Assembly (NCBI RefSeq): GCF_963169125.1 | Contig: NC_084793.1 | Span: 97,731,071 to 97,795,070, forward strand | DNA length: 64,000 nt | Direction: 5' to 3' | Source of the DNA: Humulus lupulus | Taxonomy: Eukaryota > Streptophyta > Magnoliopsida > Rosales > Cannabaceae | In this document: piece by piece, positions 55,471-64,000 of the stretch | How the letters are laid out: every line of letters starts with the position of its first letter | Numbering within the stretch: position 1 is the stretch's first letter | The notes under the pieces: generated by a model | Database searches by the model: none | Seen by the model: only the letters and a program-made list of their open reading frames with translations | Told to the model about the DNA's origin: nothing | Translations under genes and position numbers: made by a program

Positions 55471-57731
55471 TGTAGCGACCCAAATTTGCTAATAAGGCTT
55501 GGGGCCTTGATTAGTGTGCCTAGAGGGCAATAATTTTTATGATGTCTTAATTTATGTGAATTTAATGAATATGTAGTTAGAATGCATGTTTAAGTGATTA
55601 AATATGCATGTGGGCCCCATTTGGTTGTTAGGGGTATAATGGTAATTTTGGTCCGTTGAGGGCATAAATGTGATATATGCGATGTATTGGTGATTTATTT
55701 GTGATGCACGTTCCGAGACGGTCCTAGGGAGTTGTTTAGCTAGAAAGTCACAACGGGGTTAAATACCCGGCTTGGGAGGAGTCTAGGGGTACCCGGCTCG
55801 GGAGGAGTCTAGGGGTATTTTGGGAACTTTAAGTAATGGTTAGTGGCACCTTGGTAACTTGGGTAACCATAGGTAACTCTTGAGGATAGTTGTATAAAGT
55901 GGGAAAGTGGTATTATTGCAAGAGATTAAGGAAAAGTCTAGGGTGCCCTTGAGGATTAGCTAGAAACTAAGTTGGAAAGGAGGGAAATTGGGTCATTTGG
56001 CATTAGGAGAGGATAATATTGGCTGAGGGAATTCAGATACGTTATTTTGCTTAGGCTATTCAGGAACTTTCTGCTGGAAGTATAGAGAGAAATAAGAAGC
56101 AAAAGGAAAAGGGAGGAAAGGCTAGTTTCTTGAGGTCAAGGAAGAAGTTCATAGCTGAGTTTGGGGGAGCTAGAGTCAAGCTTAGGCCAAGATTGGTCCA
56201 AAGGTAAGGCATCATCTCTGAATCTTAGTTTCTTGCAAGTTTGATTTTGGAGATTAGGTTGAATACTGAAAGCTGGGTTTTGGCTTAGAAATTGTGGAAT
56301 TCAGCTAAAGAATCAAAGGGAGTCAAGCTTGGAAGTGGATTTGGTGGTGGCTCAAGGTCGAATTCCATCTTGAGGTATGAATTCCATGCATATTTGAAAG
56401 TTATTTCTGGTTTAGTTTAAGAATTCTGAAGGCTGGTTTAAACTTTGCAAGGGCTGGTTTAAGTTTTGAGAATTTTGAACCAATTTGTGAATCATGGGTT
56501 TGATTGTGTGTTTAGGCTTGTTGTTGATGTTTCTGAGTTGTTAGATGGTTTGTATGGGGTTTTGGATTGAATTTGGGACTTAGGTATGCATTGGTATTGG
56601 TTTAGGAGTGTTTTGGCTCGAGAAAATGTTGGGGAAAAACCCAGATTTCTGGGTTTGCGAAGGGGCGCCGCGGCCCTCATAGGGTGACGCCGCGGCGCTA
56701 GGCCATTTCTGGGTAGGGGAAAATTGTGGTTTTTTAGGCTTTTGCCCAGGGGGCTCGGGGGACGCTTCCGCCACTTTGTGTGGGGATCCGGGAGGTCTCG
56801 AGGGCTCGGGACCGGTTCTGGGAGATGCTTTTGAAATAGTTAGTAATGGGAGTGCTATTTATGTGTTGTGACTAGGTTCTCGGTGAGGCTCGGATTAGAG
56901 GATCGTGCTCAAGGATTCAGTGCTCAAGAAGCTTGGGACATAGATAAGAAAACTGATGTGCCCATAGAGCAGGGCGAGGCCCCATAGTTGTGTTGCAGGG
57001 CACAGCCCTATATGATTATGTGTTGGGTGTAGCCCATTGATTATGTTAGTATATGTTGAGTATGCATATATGTGAATGATCGGCAAGGGTCGGGCACGGC
57101 AAAGGCCGGGAACGGCAAAGGCCAGGAACGGCAAGAGGCCGGGAGCAGTGTTTAGCACGCGGAGTGCGAGTTGCCAGGGTAAGACCCTAATGGATACCTG
57201 GGATATCCTTATGGTGTAGACCGCAACCCAGGGCCTGGTAAAGTGCCTGTGACATCTTGGCCGTATGTGTTTAGCTTGTTGGTGAATTTGTTATATGTTG
57301 AGTGGTTTATATGCATATGTTATTTGTCTGTGTGGAGTTTTCTTGCTGGGCTTCGGCTTACGGGTGCTCTGTGGTGCAGGTAGAGGCAAAGAGAAAGTCA
57401 ACCGACCATGAGTATGGAGAGCGTGAGGCGGCGCGTACATGTCTGGTCTGCCTGGCTGCCATGGCCAGGGGTATTTTTGGAGGTTGTTTGTAAAGAACCC
57501 TATTTTGTCGTTTAGTTGACTTTAAATATATTTTGAGTTGTAAATATTTATAAACAGTATTTGGGATCCCAAATGTTAAACATTTTGTGATTTTCAGTAA
57601 ATGGAATTATTTTCAAAGTTTAGGTCTCTGTTTGTGGTTTGATTACACGTTTGCCTTAAAACCTCGATTAGCGAGTTAAAAGCATGTTTAAAATTCACTT
57701 AGTAACGACTCTAAGGAAGTAGGGCGTTACA
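55471..57731 (+). mobile_element. Solo chromovirus LTR, T1 family
   Basis: The 2261-bp LTR starts tgtagcgacccaaat and ends gaagtagggcgttaca, with tacag on both sides (55466-55470 and 57732-57736). It is the same family as the T1 LTRs, in the opposite orientation. A 26-bp unit, acccggcttgggaggagtct and on, is duplicated in tandem at 55765-55816. The frames at 56492-56774 and 57302-57493 are not genes. Confidence 0.95.
56665..56698. repeat. GC-rich hairpin in the solo LTR
   Basis: Arms gcgccgcggc (56665-56674) and gccgcggcgc (56689-56698) are perfect 10-bp inverted repeats with a 14-nt loop. Confidence 0.8.
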
Positions 57732-58241
57732 TACAGTGTGGTCCAGGGGACCAGATTGTACACAAGTACATTGTCAGGAGAGTGGTATCAGTTGTAGTGG
57801 TGTTAGGAGAGTTGTGGTCGGCTCTAGTGCATGTCAGAGGCGTGGAGGTGATGTTGCCACTCCTCGTACTACCCCTTACCGCCACTACTTGTCGCGTACA
57901 GGTGTCAGGTTTGTTCCTTGATCCTTGCAGACGTGTATGTACCTATTTAGAGGTACCTTGTTCGTATTTCTTGTCTCTTGTGGGCCACCTTGAACGACAT
58001 GTTTGGTTGGCCTTCTTGTAAGTGGTCCCAATTGGCTAACTGGAGAGGGTGTATTTCGTTGGGGGGCCCAACCTCACCAAGTGATGTAGGGCCTTTTCAA
58101 CGAGGTGGGTATAGCATGCTATGAGGCTAGTGAGGTCTAGCGAGGACGTGGGGAGGTCCTAGCACCTTGAGCACCTGCGAGGCATGGGGTGTCATATACA
58201 CCTTCGAAGCAACATGGACGCGAGGCTGTTGGAGCACCCAT

Positions 58242-58503
58242 GCGAGATGGCTCTTGGGCGAGGCCCTTATGCATGCGAGATGGCTCCTGGGCGAGGCCCT
58301 TTGGAGCGAGGCCCTTATGCATGCGAGATGGCTCCTGGGCGAGGCCCATTGGAGCGAGACCCTTATGCATGCGAGATGGCTCCTGGGCGAGGCCCTTTGG
58401 AGCAGACCCTTATGCAGGCGAGATGGCTCCTGGGTGAGGCCTTTTGGAGCGAGACCCTTATGCATGCGAGATGGCTCCTGGGCGAGGCCCTTTGGAGCGA
58501 GGC
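58242..58503 (-). repeat. 48-bp tandem repeat in D LTR
   Basis: Units with gcatgcgagatggctcctgg start at 58271, 58319, 58367, 58414 and 58462, 48 bp apart except for one 47-bp unit with a deleted base. A shorter partial unit begins near 58242. As 48 is a multiple of 3, several frames on both strands are open and repeat every 16 residues; I do not regard these as genes. Confidence 0.95.
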
Positions 58504-58511
58504 CACGCGCA

Positions 58512-58641
58512 CGCATCCCAGGTGGTGTCGCGAGGCCCAGGGCACGCGCATCCCAGGTGGTGTCGCGAGGCCCAACGCGCGCATCCCAGGTGTTGTCGCG
58601 AGGCCCAGTGCACACGCATCCCAAGTGGTGTTGCGAGGGGA
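58512..58641 (-). repeat. 35-bp tandem repeat in D LTR
   Basis: Units beginning cgcatcccaggtggtgtcgc start at 58512, 58547, 58580 and 58615 (spacing 35, 33 and 35), directly after the 48-bp array. Confidence 0.92.
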
Positions 58642-58945
58642 GGTGTGCAAGATGATGGGTCTCACGAGGTGCAGGGCAAGGCGTGGTGAGGAGTGAGACT
58701 GGGCTCTTGGGCCGTTGGCGCGAGACACCCGCAACACCCTAGGTGCCACTTCTCGAGACGTGGCCCTGCGACACCTCTGACGCGCCCATATGACCTCCTT
58801 GGCACGAGACGCCCGAAGCACTCTAGGTGCCATTCATGAGATGTGGGTATTAGGCTCGCGAGATGGGTGGGACCCCACGTTGCCACTAGGAGCGTCGTGA
58901 GACCATTTTCATTTTCCTCAACAAGGTGGGTTTTCAGCATCCACA

Positions 58946-58960
58946 CTTGCCCCCCAGTCT
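58946..58960 (-). other. D polypurine tract
   Basis: Minus-strand agactggggggcaag adjoins the LTR, comparable to gcttggggggcaga in element A. Confidence 0.65.
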
Positions 58961-59164
58961 AGGAGAGGGCCTTTAGGCGCTCTGGTAGACTCTTTGGTAT
59001 GGTGTTCTGAAAGCATAGGCGGTGTCTGTGATGATCCTTGTTATTGCTTGAGCTTGGGTGTGAGCCCATTATTTGGCTTCACAGATCCCAATGCAGGTGT
59101 TTAGCTTCATTTTTGACCATAGATCAACCACTGGACTTAATGGCTAAGATGAGATCATGATCCT

Positions 59165-59710
59165 TATAAATAGCCCTTCATGTCTAGCCTATCTTTCACC
59201 CTTCATTTCTTTGGCTTAGTGGTTTTTAGATCCTTGATCCTTTCAAGAGGTAAGGGGTTCAATCCCCCACAACCTCACTTTTGCTATCTTTTTTTTTTAT
59301 GTATATTTGAGTTCATTTCTTGTATGTCTATATTCATTCAGGCATTTGAGGACTAAAACACATTTTCCCTTTGCTTTTGCAGACGCGTACTTTCGACCAC
59401 TTGCCTCTATTTGACCGTGACGGTGCTTTTGGCTCTCGATCTCCTTTTGACCATGACAGCGCCCAATTTCACTTGCTTGAGGTATACTTTCTTTCTCCCT
59501 TATGTTTATTGGGTCCAAATTAACACCACTTAGGATGGGGTACTTTGGCCTGAACTCGTCGTGAATTAACCCAATTGCATGTCCTCATTTATACCCTGTA
59601 GTGGGTTATTTAGAGCTCTTGAGCCTAGAGGTTTTGAGCCCATTCCTTTATGTTTTGTAGCAATCCTCTCATTTATTCATGAACCCATTTTGCTTTCGGG
59701 ACGAGGTCTC
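59165..59710 (+). promoter_or_regulatory. Promoter and 5' leader of the D antisense gene
   Basis: tataaata at 59165-59172 lies about 220 bp from the polypurine tract, close to the spacing seen in element A. Downstream are candidate splice sites: donor caagag|gtaaggg near 59251, acceptor cttttgcag near 59382, donor cttgag|gtatac near 59479 and acceptor atgttttgtag near 59660. The leader is therefore probably spliced before the ATG at 59711. Confidence 0.55.
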
Positions 59711-61901
59711 ATGGCATGTGAAGGTCCATTCGACGCTCCTCTGGGGGTCGAGTTTGTTGACTTGTCTTCAGACTCAAAGTCCCCTGAGGACAATCCTCAC
59801 CATGAATATGACACCTTAAGGCAGGCCCGTGTTCATCATCTTGAGCATATGGCTGAACTTAGGCGTAAAATTTGGGTGATAGAGAGCGAAATAGACTCGG
59901 TTTTGAGGGGAGACGGAGTACCTTTCCCCCTTGACCTTAATGACCATGTAGCAAACCTTAGGGTGACCCTTTTAGATTTGCAGATAGAGTTGGAGTTTAT
60001 GGAGGGAAATCTCCCGCCTGAGCCTCCTACCCTGTTTTCTCCTAATGACTGTCATGGGGCCGTCCCGTCTTCTCCTCAACCCTTATTCTCGATCTACCCT
60101 TGCTTAGCGCTTTCACACCCAGTGCCTCGGTGGAAGACCCTTGCTAGGAAGAAAAAATGGAAGGTAAAGTGCCCTGTTTCCACCTCGCCTTTTTCTTTTG
60201 GTTTTGCAGATATGTCGAAGAGAGGGCGGTGACAAGTGACTGCTGATGATCAAGACACTGGCCCCCTGGTTGCCTCCACTCTAGTGTCCCATGTGTCCAA
60301 AAATAAACTGTTGGAGATAATGGAAAACTATCGTGTTGGCCCAGAATACACGTTATACATTCCTTCGAACAAGTGCCAGGCTGATTGCCCAAGTCCGGGT
60401 TACGTGGCCATGAGCGAGCATATCTTGAAAACGGGTGGCACAATCCCACTGCACCCATTTTTCATCACGGTTCTCAATTATTTTGACCTTGCTCCGCTCC
60501 AGCTGACTGACCTTGAGTTGCCTCTTCATCTCGTATATGGAGCGTTTCGAGCGTGCTCCCATGGCCCAAGAGGTGCATTTCATGTACAACCTCATGCCCT
60601 CGCCCAAATCCAAGGGTTTTTATTTCCTGCAAAAATCCAATACTTCGGTCTCCTTGATAGAGGGCTCTGTATCCAACCCAGGGTCTTGGAAGCAGGACTT
60701 TTTCTTTGTGAAGGGTCCCCTATCTATTCGTGAGCACTTTCACTCAGCTCCTAGTAAGTACTTCAAGCCCCCTTTTTTTTTTTTGAAACTTACTGTTTTG
60801 GAACTGATGTTTGTGTCGGCAATTGTGTTGATTGTGCAAAGCATTTCTCCATGCCTGAAGTTGTTGGGTCGGAGGCGAATGCAGCGGATAAATTTCTCGA
60901 GGCTAACCCTGCCGAGAAAATGGTTGTACACCTCTTCACCGTGGACAAACTACTCTTTCACAAGCTGTCCCCAGTTTTGGAGCCCGGGTTGTTGTGGACT
61001 ATTTCTGGAACAAAGAAGAAGAAGGCTGCTTTGGCTGAACATCACTCGGACGGGGGTGAGGCTGAGCGTGTGCCAGAGGGGGTCTTCCCTGGACATGGGC
61101 AACCCCACCCACCGTCTTTGTCTCCCAGGGGGTGCCCTCCTTTAGCCCTTACAGACCATGACTTGGACTCCCACTCCCAGGATCAATAGGCCATGCTGAT
61201 GGGTTTCGTCTGTCCTTATTCTGAGGACTTCAATGCTTTCCCTCAGGCTTCCCTTGATTTTGGTCCATCGGGGGTTCATTTTTCCGATCTCCCTGCGCCC
61301 CCTCATCCTTTAGCGAGTGGGTCATCTGTCCTTACCCGGCCAAGTGCCCTTGGCTCGGAAGGGGCGCTCTGGGTGGGCCGCATGGTGGCCTCTTATGGGC
61401 AGCGATATGTCCAGGTCGCTGCGGATCTTCCTGAGGCTGATTGGAGTGGTCTTGGGAATTTTTCCATGTCAGAGCTCGGGGAGACTCTTGCGCGTTCCGC
61501 CACTTGGGAGAGTTTATGCATCTTACATCGGTCTTATCCCTTTTCTCTCTCTTTTTTTTTGTTGCTTATCATTGTTGTTGTTATTTTTCTTGTGCAGGCC
61601 TATACAATGGCTCAACGATTTGCCAACTCGGCTCAAGAACTCTCCACGTCGAATGCTGAGAGGGACCGTCTTACGATCTAGGTCTAGGGTCTCGAGAGGG
61701 AACTTGCTGAAACCAGGCTTAAGCTAGAGGCGGCCCTGGCGAAGGCCTCTTCCTCATCAAAAAAGAAGAAGAGGGCGATTGCCAAGACCACAATGCTCAG
61801 GAAAAGGTCATTTCCTTAGAGACCGAACTTGATGGTGCCAAGGCTACCATCGCAGCGTTGCAGGGGAGGGTCGCTTCCTTAGAGGCGGACAAGGCGGCTA
61901 T
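59711..61901 (+). pseudogene. D antisense gene with Transposase_28-like domain
   Basis: Coding starts at MACEGPFDAPLGVEFVDLSS. It passes through a coiled-coil-like stretch (LEHMAELRRKIWVIESEIDS) and meets an in-frame TGA at 60230, next to MSKRGR. It resumes with VGPEYTLYIPSNKC and PLHPFFITVLNYFDLAPLQL, which resemble the Pfam Transposase_28 (putative gypsy-type) domain. A -1 frame change near 60540 leads to MERFERAPMAQEV, GFYFLQ and FFFVKGPL, the end of that domain. An intron probably starts at GTAAGTA near 60752; later pieces are 60851-61189, 61193-61500 and an exon after ttcttgtgcag at about 61599. The final part (LERELAETRLKLEAALAKAS, then KVISLETELDGAKATIAAL) is a coiled coil cut by C3 at 61902. 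The role of these proteins is unknown. Confidence 0.72.
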
Positions 61902-62254
61902 TGTTATATTATTTTATAATATAATGTTTTAGATTAAATAAATGTGACATAGAGTGTCACATATTGTAACATATAATAGAGAGTTACATTATTTGGATAT
62001 ATGTGAAATATCCAAACATGTAACATATTTGGTGTTACAAATTCATCACAAATTTGTAACTCCTAAATATCACCCATTATTGTGTAGATTTGTTGTTACA
62101 CAATATTGAGATGAATTTCTTAAAGCCATATGAGAAATGGATGATAGAGATGTGATTTTAACTCCCATATTGTGTATGGAAGTTACAAAATCAAGTGGGA
62201 ATAAATTGGAACATTTTGGAAAAAAACTGAAAAATTTGTTGCTGAACTTGACTG

Positions 62255-62289
62255 AGGGCCGCGGTGCCTGGAACAAGCGCTGCGGCCCT
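62255..62289. repeat. GC-rich hairpin in C3 LTR
   Basis: Arms agggccgcgg (62255-62264) and ctgcggccct (62280-62289) are inverted repeats with one mismatch, in an otherwise AT-rich copia LTR about 170 bp upstream of its TATA box. Confidence 0.65.
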
Positions 62290-62456
62290 AGTGGCTGACA
62301 ACTTCTTTGAATTTTAGTTTTTATCCAATTTTGAACGTTTCCAACTGCCAAGTAACTCTCAAATCTCTATTTTAATTCCATAAAACATCAAATTAATCAT
62401 TGTTAATAGCCATGGGGGTTGGTGGAGTTTGAAATTCAAAGGGTGTCTCAAAACTC

Positions 62457-62464
62457 TATAAATA
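62457..62464 (+). promoter_or_regulatory. TATA box of C3 LTR
   Basis: tataaata in aactctataaataggag is a good match to the plant TATA consensus. Confidence 0.65.
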
Positions 62465-63038
62465 GGAGCCTAATGCTCACTTGTAAGACACAACATTTCT
62501 ATTCACTAGAGCACTTGGCTAGAAACACCTTGAGGCTTGATTATTCCAGAAAGCATTTCCATAATCTGTGAGAGATCCCTTAGTGCTTGAGTTAGGGGGA
62601 AATAAGCTTTTGGACAAAGGTTTCAAACCTTGTTCAAGTTGGTGATCCCCAATACTCTTCACTTTGGTTGTGTGAGTGAGAGTTCTTTGTTCATTGTTCT
62701 TATTATTGTTCTTTAATTCTATTGCTTTTCTTTTCTTCTATTATTCACTCTTTTACATGTATCTTTTGTTTTAATGTTGTAATCTCATCTATATCTTTTC
62801 ATTCTACTACTTCTAGTCTATTTGTATATTTTGTCTTAGAGTTGTATTTTCTATTTCTATCATCTTCTACCTCTTTCTTTATATTTACATGTATTTTTGT
62901 CATAGAGTTGTAACACTTTTTGATCAATCAATATTTATTTGTAATATATTGTCTAGAGTTGTAATATTATCTTACCATTTCCATTGAGTCAAATACATAT
63001 TTTCCTAACATTCAAAAGCTTATCCCTTTTTTGTTTCA

Positions 63039-64000
63039 ATGGAAGGGGAGGCTATCAAAATCATGAATCAAGACCTAGTGAGGTTGGATAGGTTTAATAG
63101 ATCCAATTTTACTAGGTGGCAAGACAAGGTGAGGTTTCTTTTAACCACTCTCAAAATTGCCTACATCCTTGAGTCTTCCTTGGCTCCTCTAGTCGAGCCA
63201 TCTGACAAAGACACTCCCGAGGAGGAGGAGAAGAGAAGGAAGAGGGAGGAGGACAATCTCCTTTGTTGGGGGTCATATCCTCAATGCCCTATCCAATAGG
63301 CTCTATGACCTCTACACAGAGGCCAAATCCGCAAAGGAGATATGGGATGCACTTGAAAAAAAAGTTTAAGGCGGAAGAGGAACGTACCAAAAAGTTTTTG
63401 ATATCTCAATACTTCGATTTCAAATTTTTTGGTGATAAACCTATTCTTCCTCAAATTCATGAATTGCAAATTATTGTTAACAAATTGAAAGTGTTAAAGA
63501 TTGAGCATCCCGAGGCCTTTCAAGTTGGTGCTATAGTGGCTAAATTACCACCAACTTGGAAGAGCTATAGGAAAAGAATCCTTCATAAAAATGAGGCTTA
63601 TTCTTTGGAGGAGATCCAAAAACATATTTGAATCGAAGAGGAATCGATATGTAGAGATAAACTTGTGGAGGGGTCTAATGGAGAGACTTCCAAAGCAAAT
63701 GCGGTGTCACAACCAAAACATCCCAAAAACAAAGGGAAAAAGGGTAATGAGAAACCTTTGGGTCCAAAAACCAACCCAAACAAGTTTTAGGGCGAGAAAG
63801 GCCCTTGCTTTGTGTGTGGGAAAAAGGGTCACTATGCTAGAGAATGTAGGCATAGAAAAGACCAACAAGGACCAAAGGTGAACGCAACTCAAGAAGAAAA
63901 CATAGTTGCTACCCTTAGTGAGGTGAATGCGGTCCAAGGCAAGGTGAAAGGGTGGTGGTATGATACATGTGCCACCGTCCATGTCACCTATGACAAATCA
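63039..64000 (+). pseudogene. C3 Gag and start of protease (runs off the window)
   Basis: The ATG at 63039 gives MEGEAIKIMNQDLVRLDRFN and FTRWQDKVRFLLTTLKIAYI, a copia Gag N-terminus. One extra G near 63270 and one extra A in the A-run near 63360 shift the frame. Between and after these the sequence continues as GHILNALSNRLYDLYTEAKS and FKAEEERTKKFLISQYFDFK. In-frame stops occur at 63629-63631 (TGA) and 63788-63790 (TAG). The knuckle CFVCGKKGHYARECR is intact. The protease begins with WWYDTCATVHVTYDKS, with Cys in place of the usual Gly after the catalytic Asp. Both indels are in homopolymers, so assembly error is possible. Confidence 0.85.

Larger units (their letters stand above)
55241..58945 (-). 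mobile_element. Tat element D 3' LTR, containing a solo LTR
   Basis: On the minus strand the LTR starts tgtggatgctgaaaac (58945) and ends ctcaccgtcaaca (55241), an ending shared with element A and the solo LTR at 40541. A polypurine tract precedes it at 58946-58960. Without the insert 55471-57736 it is about 1.44 kb. A TATA box on the minus strand (tataaagg, 55443-55436) is about 200 bp from the end. No second copy is in the window, so the edges are inferred. Confidence 0.7.
61902..63010 (+). repeat. Copia element C3 5' LTR
   Basis: It begins tgttatattattttataat where the D coiled coil is interrupted, and most likely ends at ttttcctaaca just before the Gag leader. It contains a TATA box, tataaata, at 62457-62464. 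The 3' LTR is outside the window, so the right edge is not confirmed, and the sequence after it (ttcaaaagcttatccc) is not an obvious primer site. Confidence 0.7.

Noticed and set aside
57302..57493. Frame CVEFSCWASAYGCSVVQVEA, also seen at 44169-44447 on the minus strand
   Set aside because: It is the conserved LTR block read in one frame; the frames differ in length and ends, so a protein is unlikely, although the DNA conservation is noted as a finding.
58127..58655. Long frames on both strands with 16-residue repeats
   Set aside because: They follow from the 48-bp period in a GC-rich array inside an LTR; both strands are open equally.
1..64000. Host genes, tRNA or rRNA genes
   Set aside because: Every frame with recognisable domains maps to a retrotransposon, and I saw no tRNA cloverleaf or rRNA segment; the tRNA-like pieces found are short primer binding sites.

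Overview
The window reads as repetitive DNA from a flowering plant, most likely a eudicot. Every protein-coding stretch I can recognise belongs to an LTR retrotransposon: Ty3/gypsy chromoviruses of the Tekay/Del type, Ty3/gypsy elements of the Tat type with two RNase H domains, and Ty1/copia elements resembling the Angela group. I see no host gene, tRNA, rRNA or CRISPR array. A species cannot be fixed from this; the LTR style vaguely recalls Cannabaceae, but that is a guess.

Layout from left to right. Positions 1-1299 are the 3' part of a chromovirus LTR (+). Positions 1300-2375 and 23817-26205 are the 3' LTR and pol end of an old chromovirus, E (-). Chromovirus T1 (-, 2376-23816, TSD tagtc/taatc) sits inside E's LTR. 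T1's RNase H region is split by the Tat element A (+, 6404-18186, TSD taatc/taatt). A has two 778-bp LTRs differing at about four positions, a gag-pol frame with only two stops, a 122-bp tandem repeat, and a spliced gene on the opposite strand between pol and the 3' LTR.

From 26206 runs a decayed Tat element B (+): 26206-30862, 41820-44026 and probably 53985-55240. B's integrase is interrupted by copia element C1 (-, 30863-41819, TSD ttgac). C1's 5' LTR in turn holds a complete solo LTR (40541-41727, TSD ataag) carrying a 20-bp minisatellite. B is interrupted again by a truncated chromovirus LTR (44027-44914 plus 53717-53984). Inside that lies copia element C2 (+, 44915-53711, TSD aaaac), and inside C2's 5' LTR a solo chromovirus LTR (45050-47353, TSD tttaa).

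The right end holds a Tat element D (-). Its 3' LTR (55241-58945) contains two tandem arrays and a solo chromovirus LTR (55471-57731, TSD tacag). D also carries an antisense gene, here on the + strand, with a Transposase_28-like domain. That gene is cut at 61902 by copia element C3 (+), whose LTR and gag run to the end of the window.

The target-site duplications give the order of insertion directly, up to four levels deep. The most unusual features are the spliced antisense genes of the Tat elements, a GC-rich hairpin that recurs in the LTRs of unrelated families, and the tandem arrays inside Tat LTRs and 3' regions.
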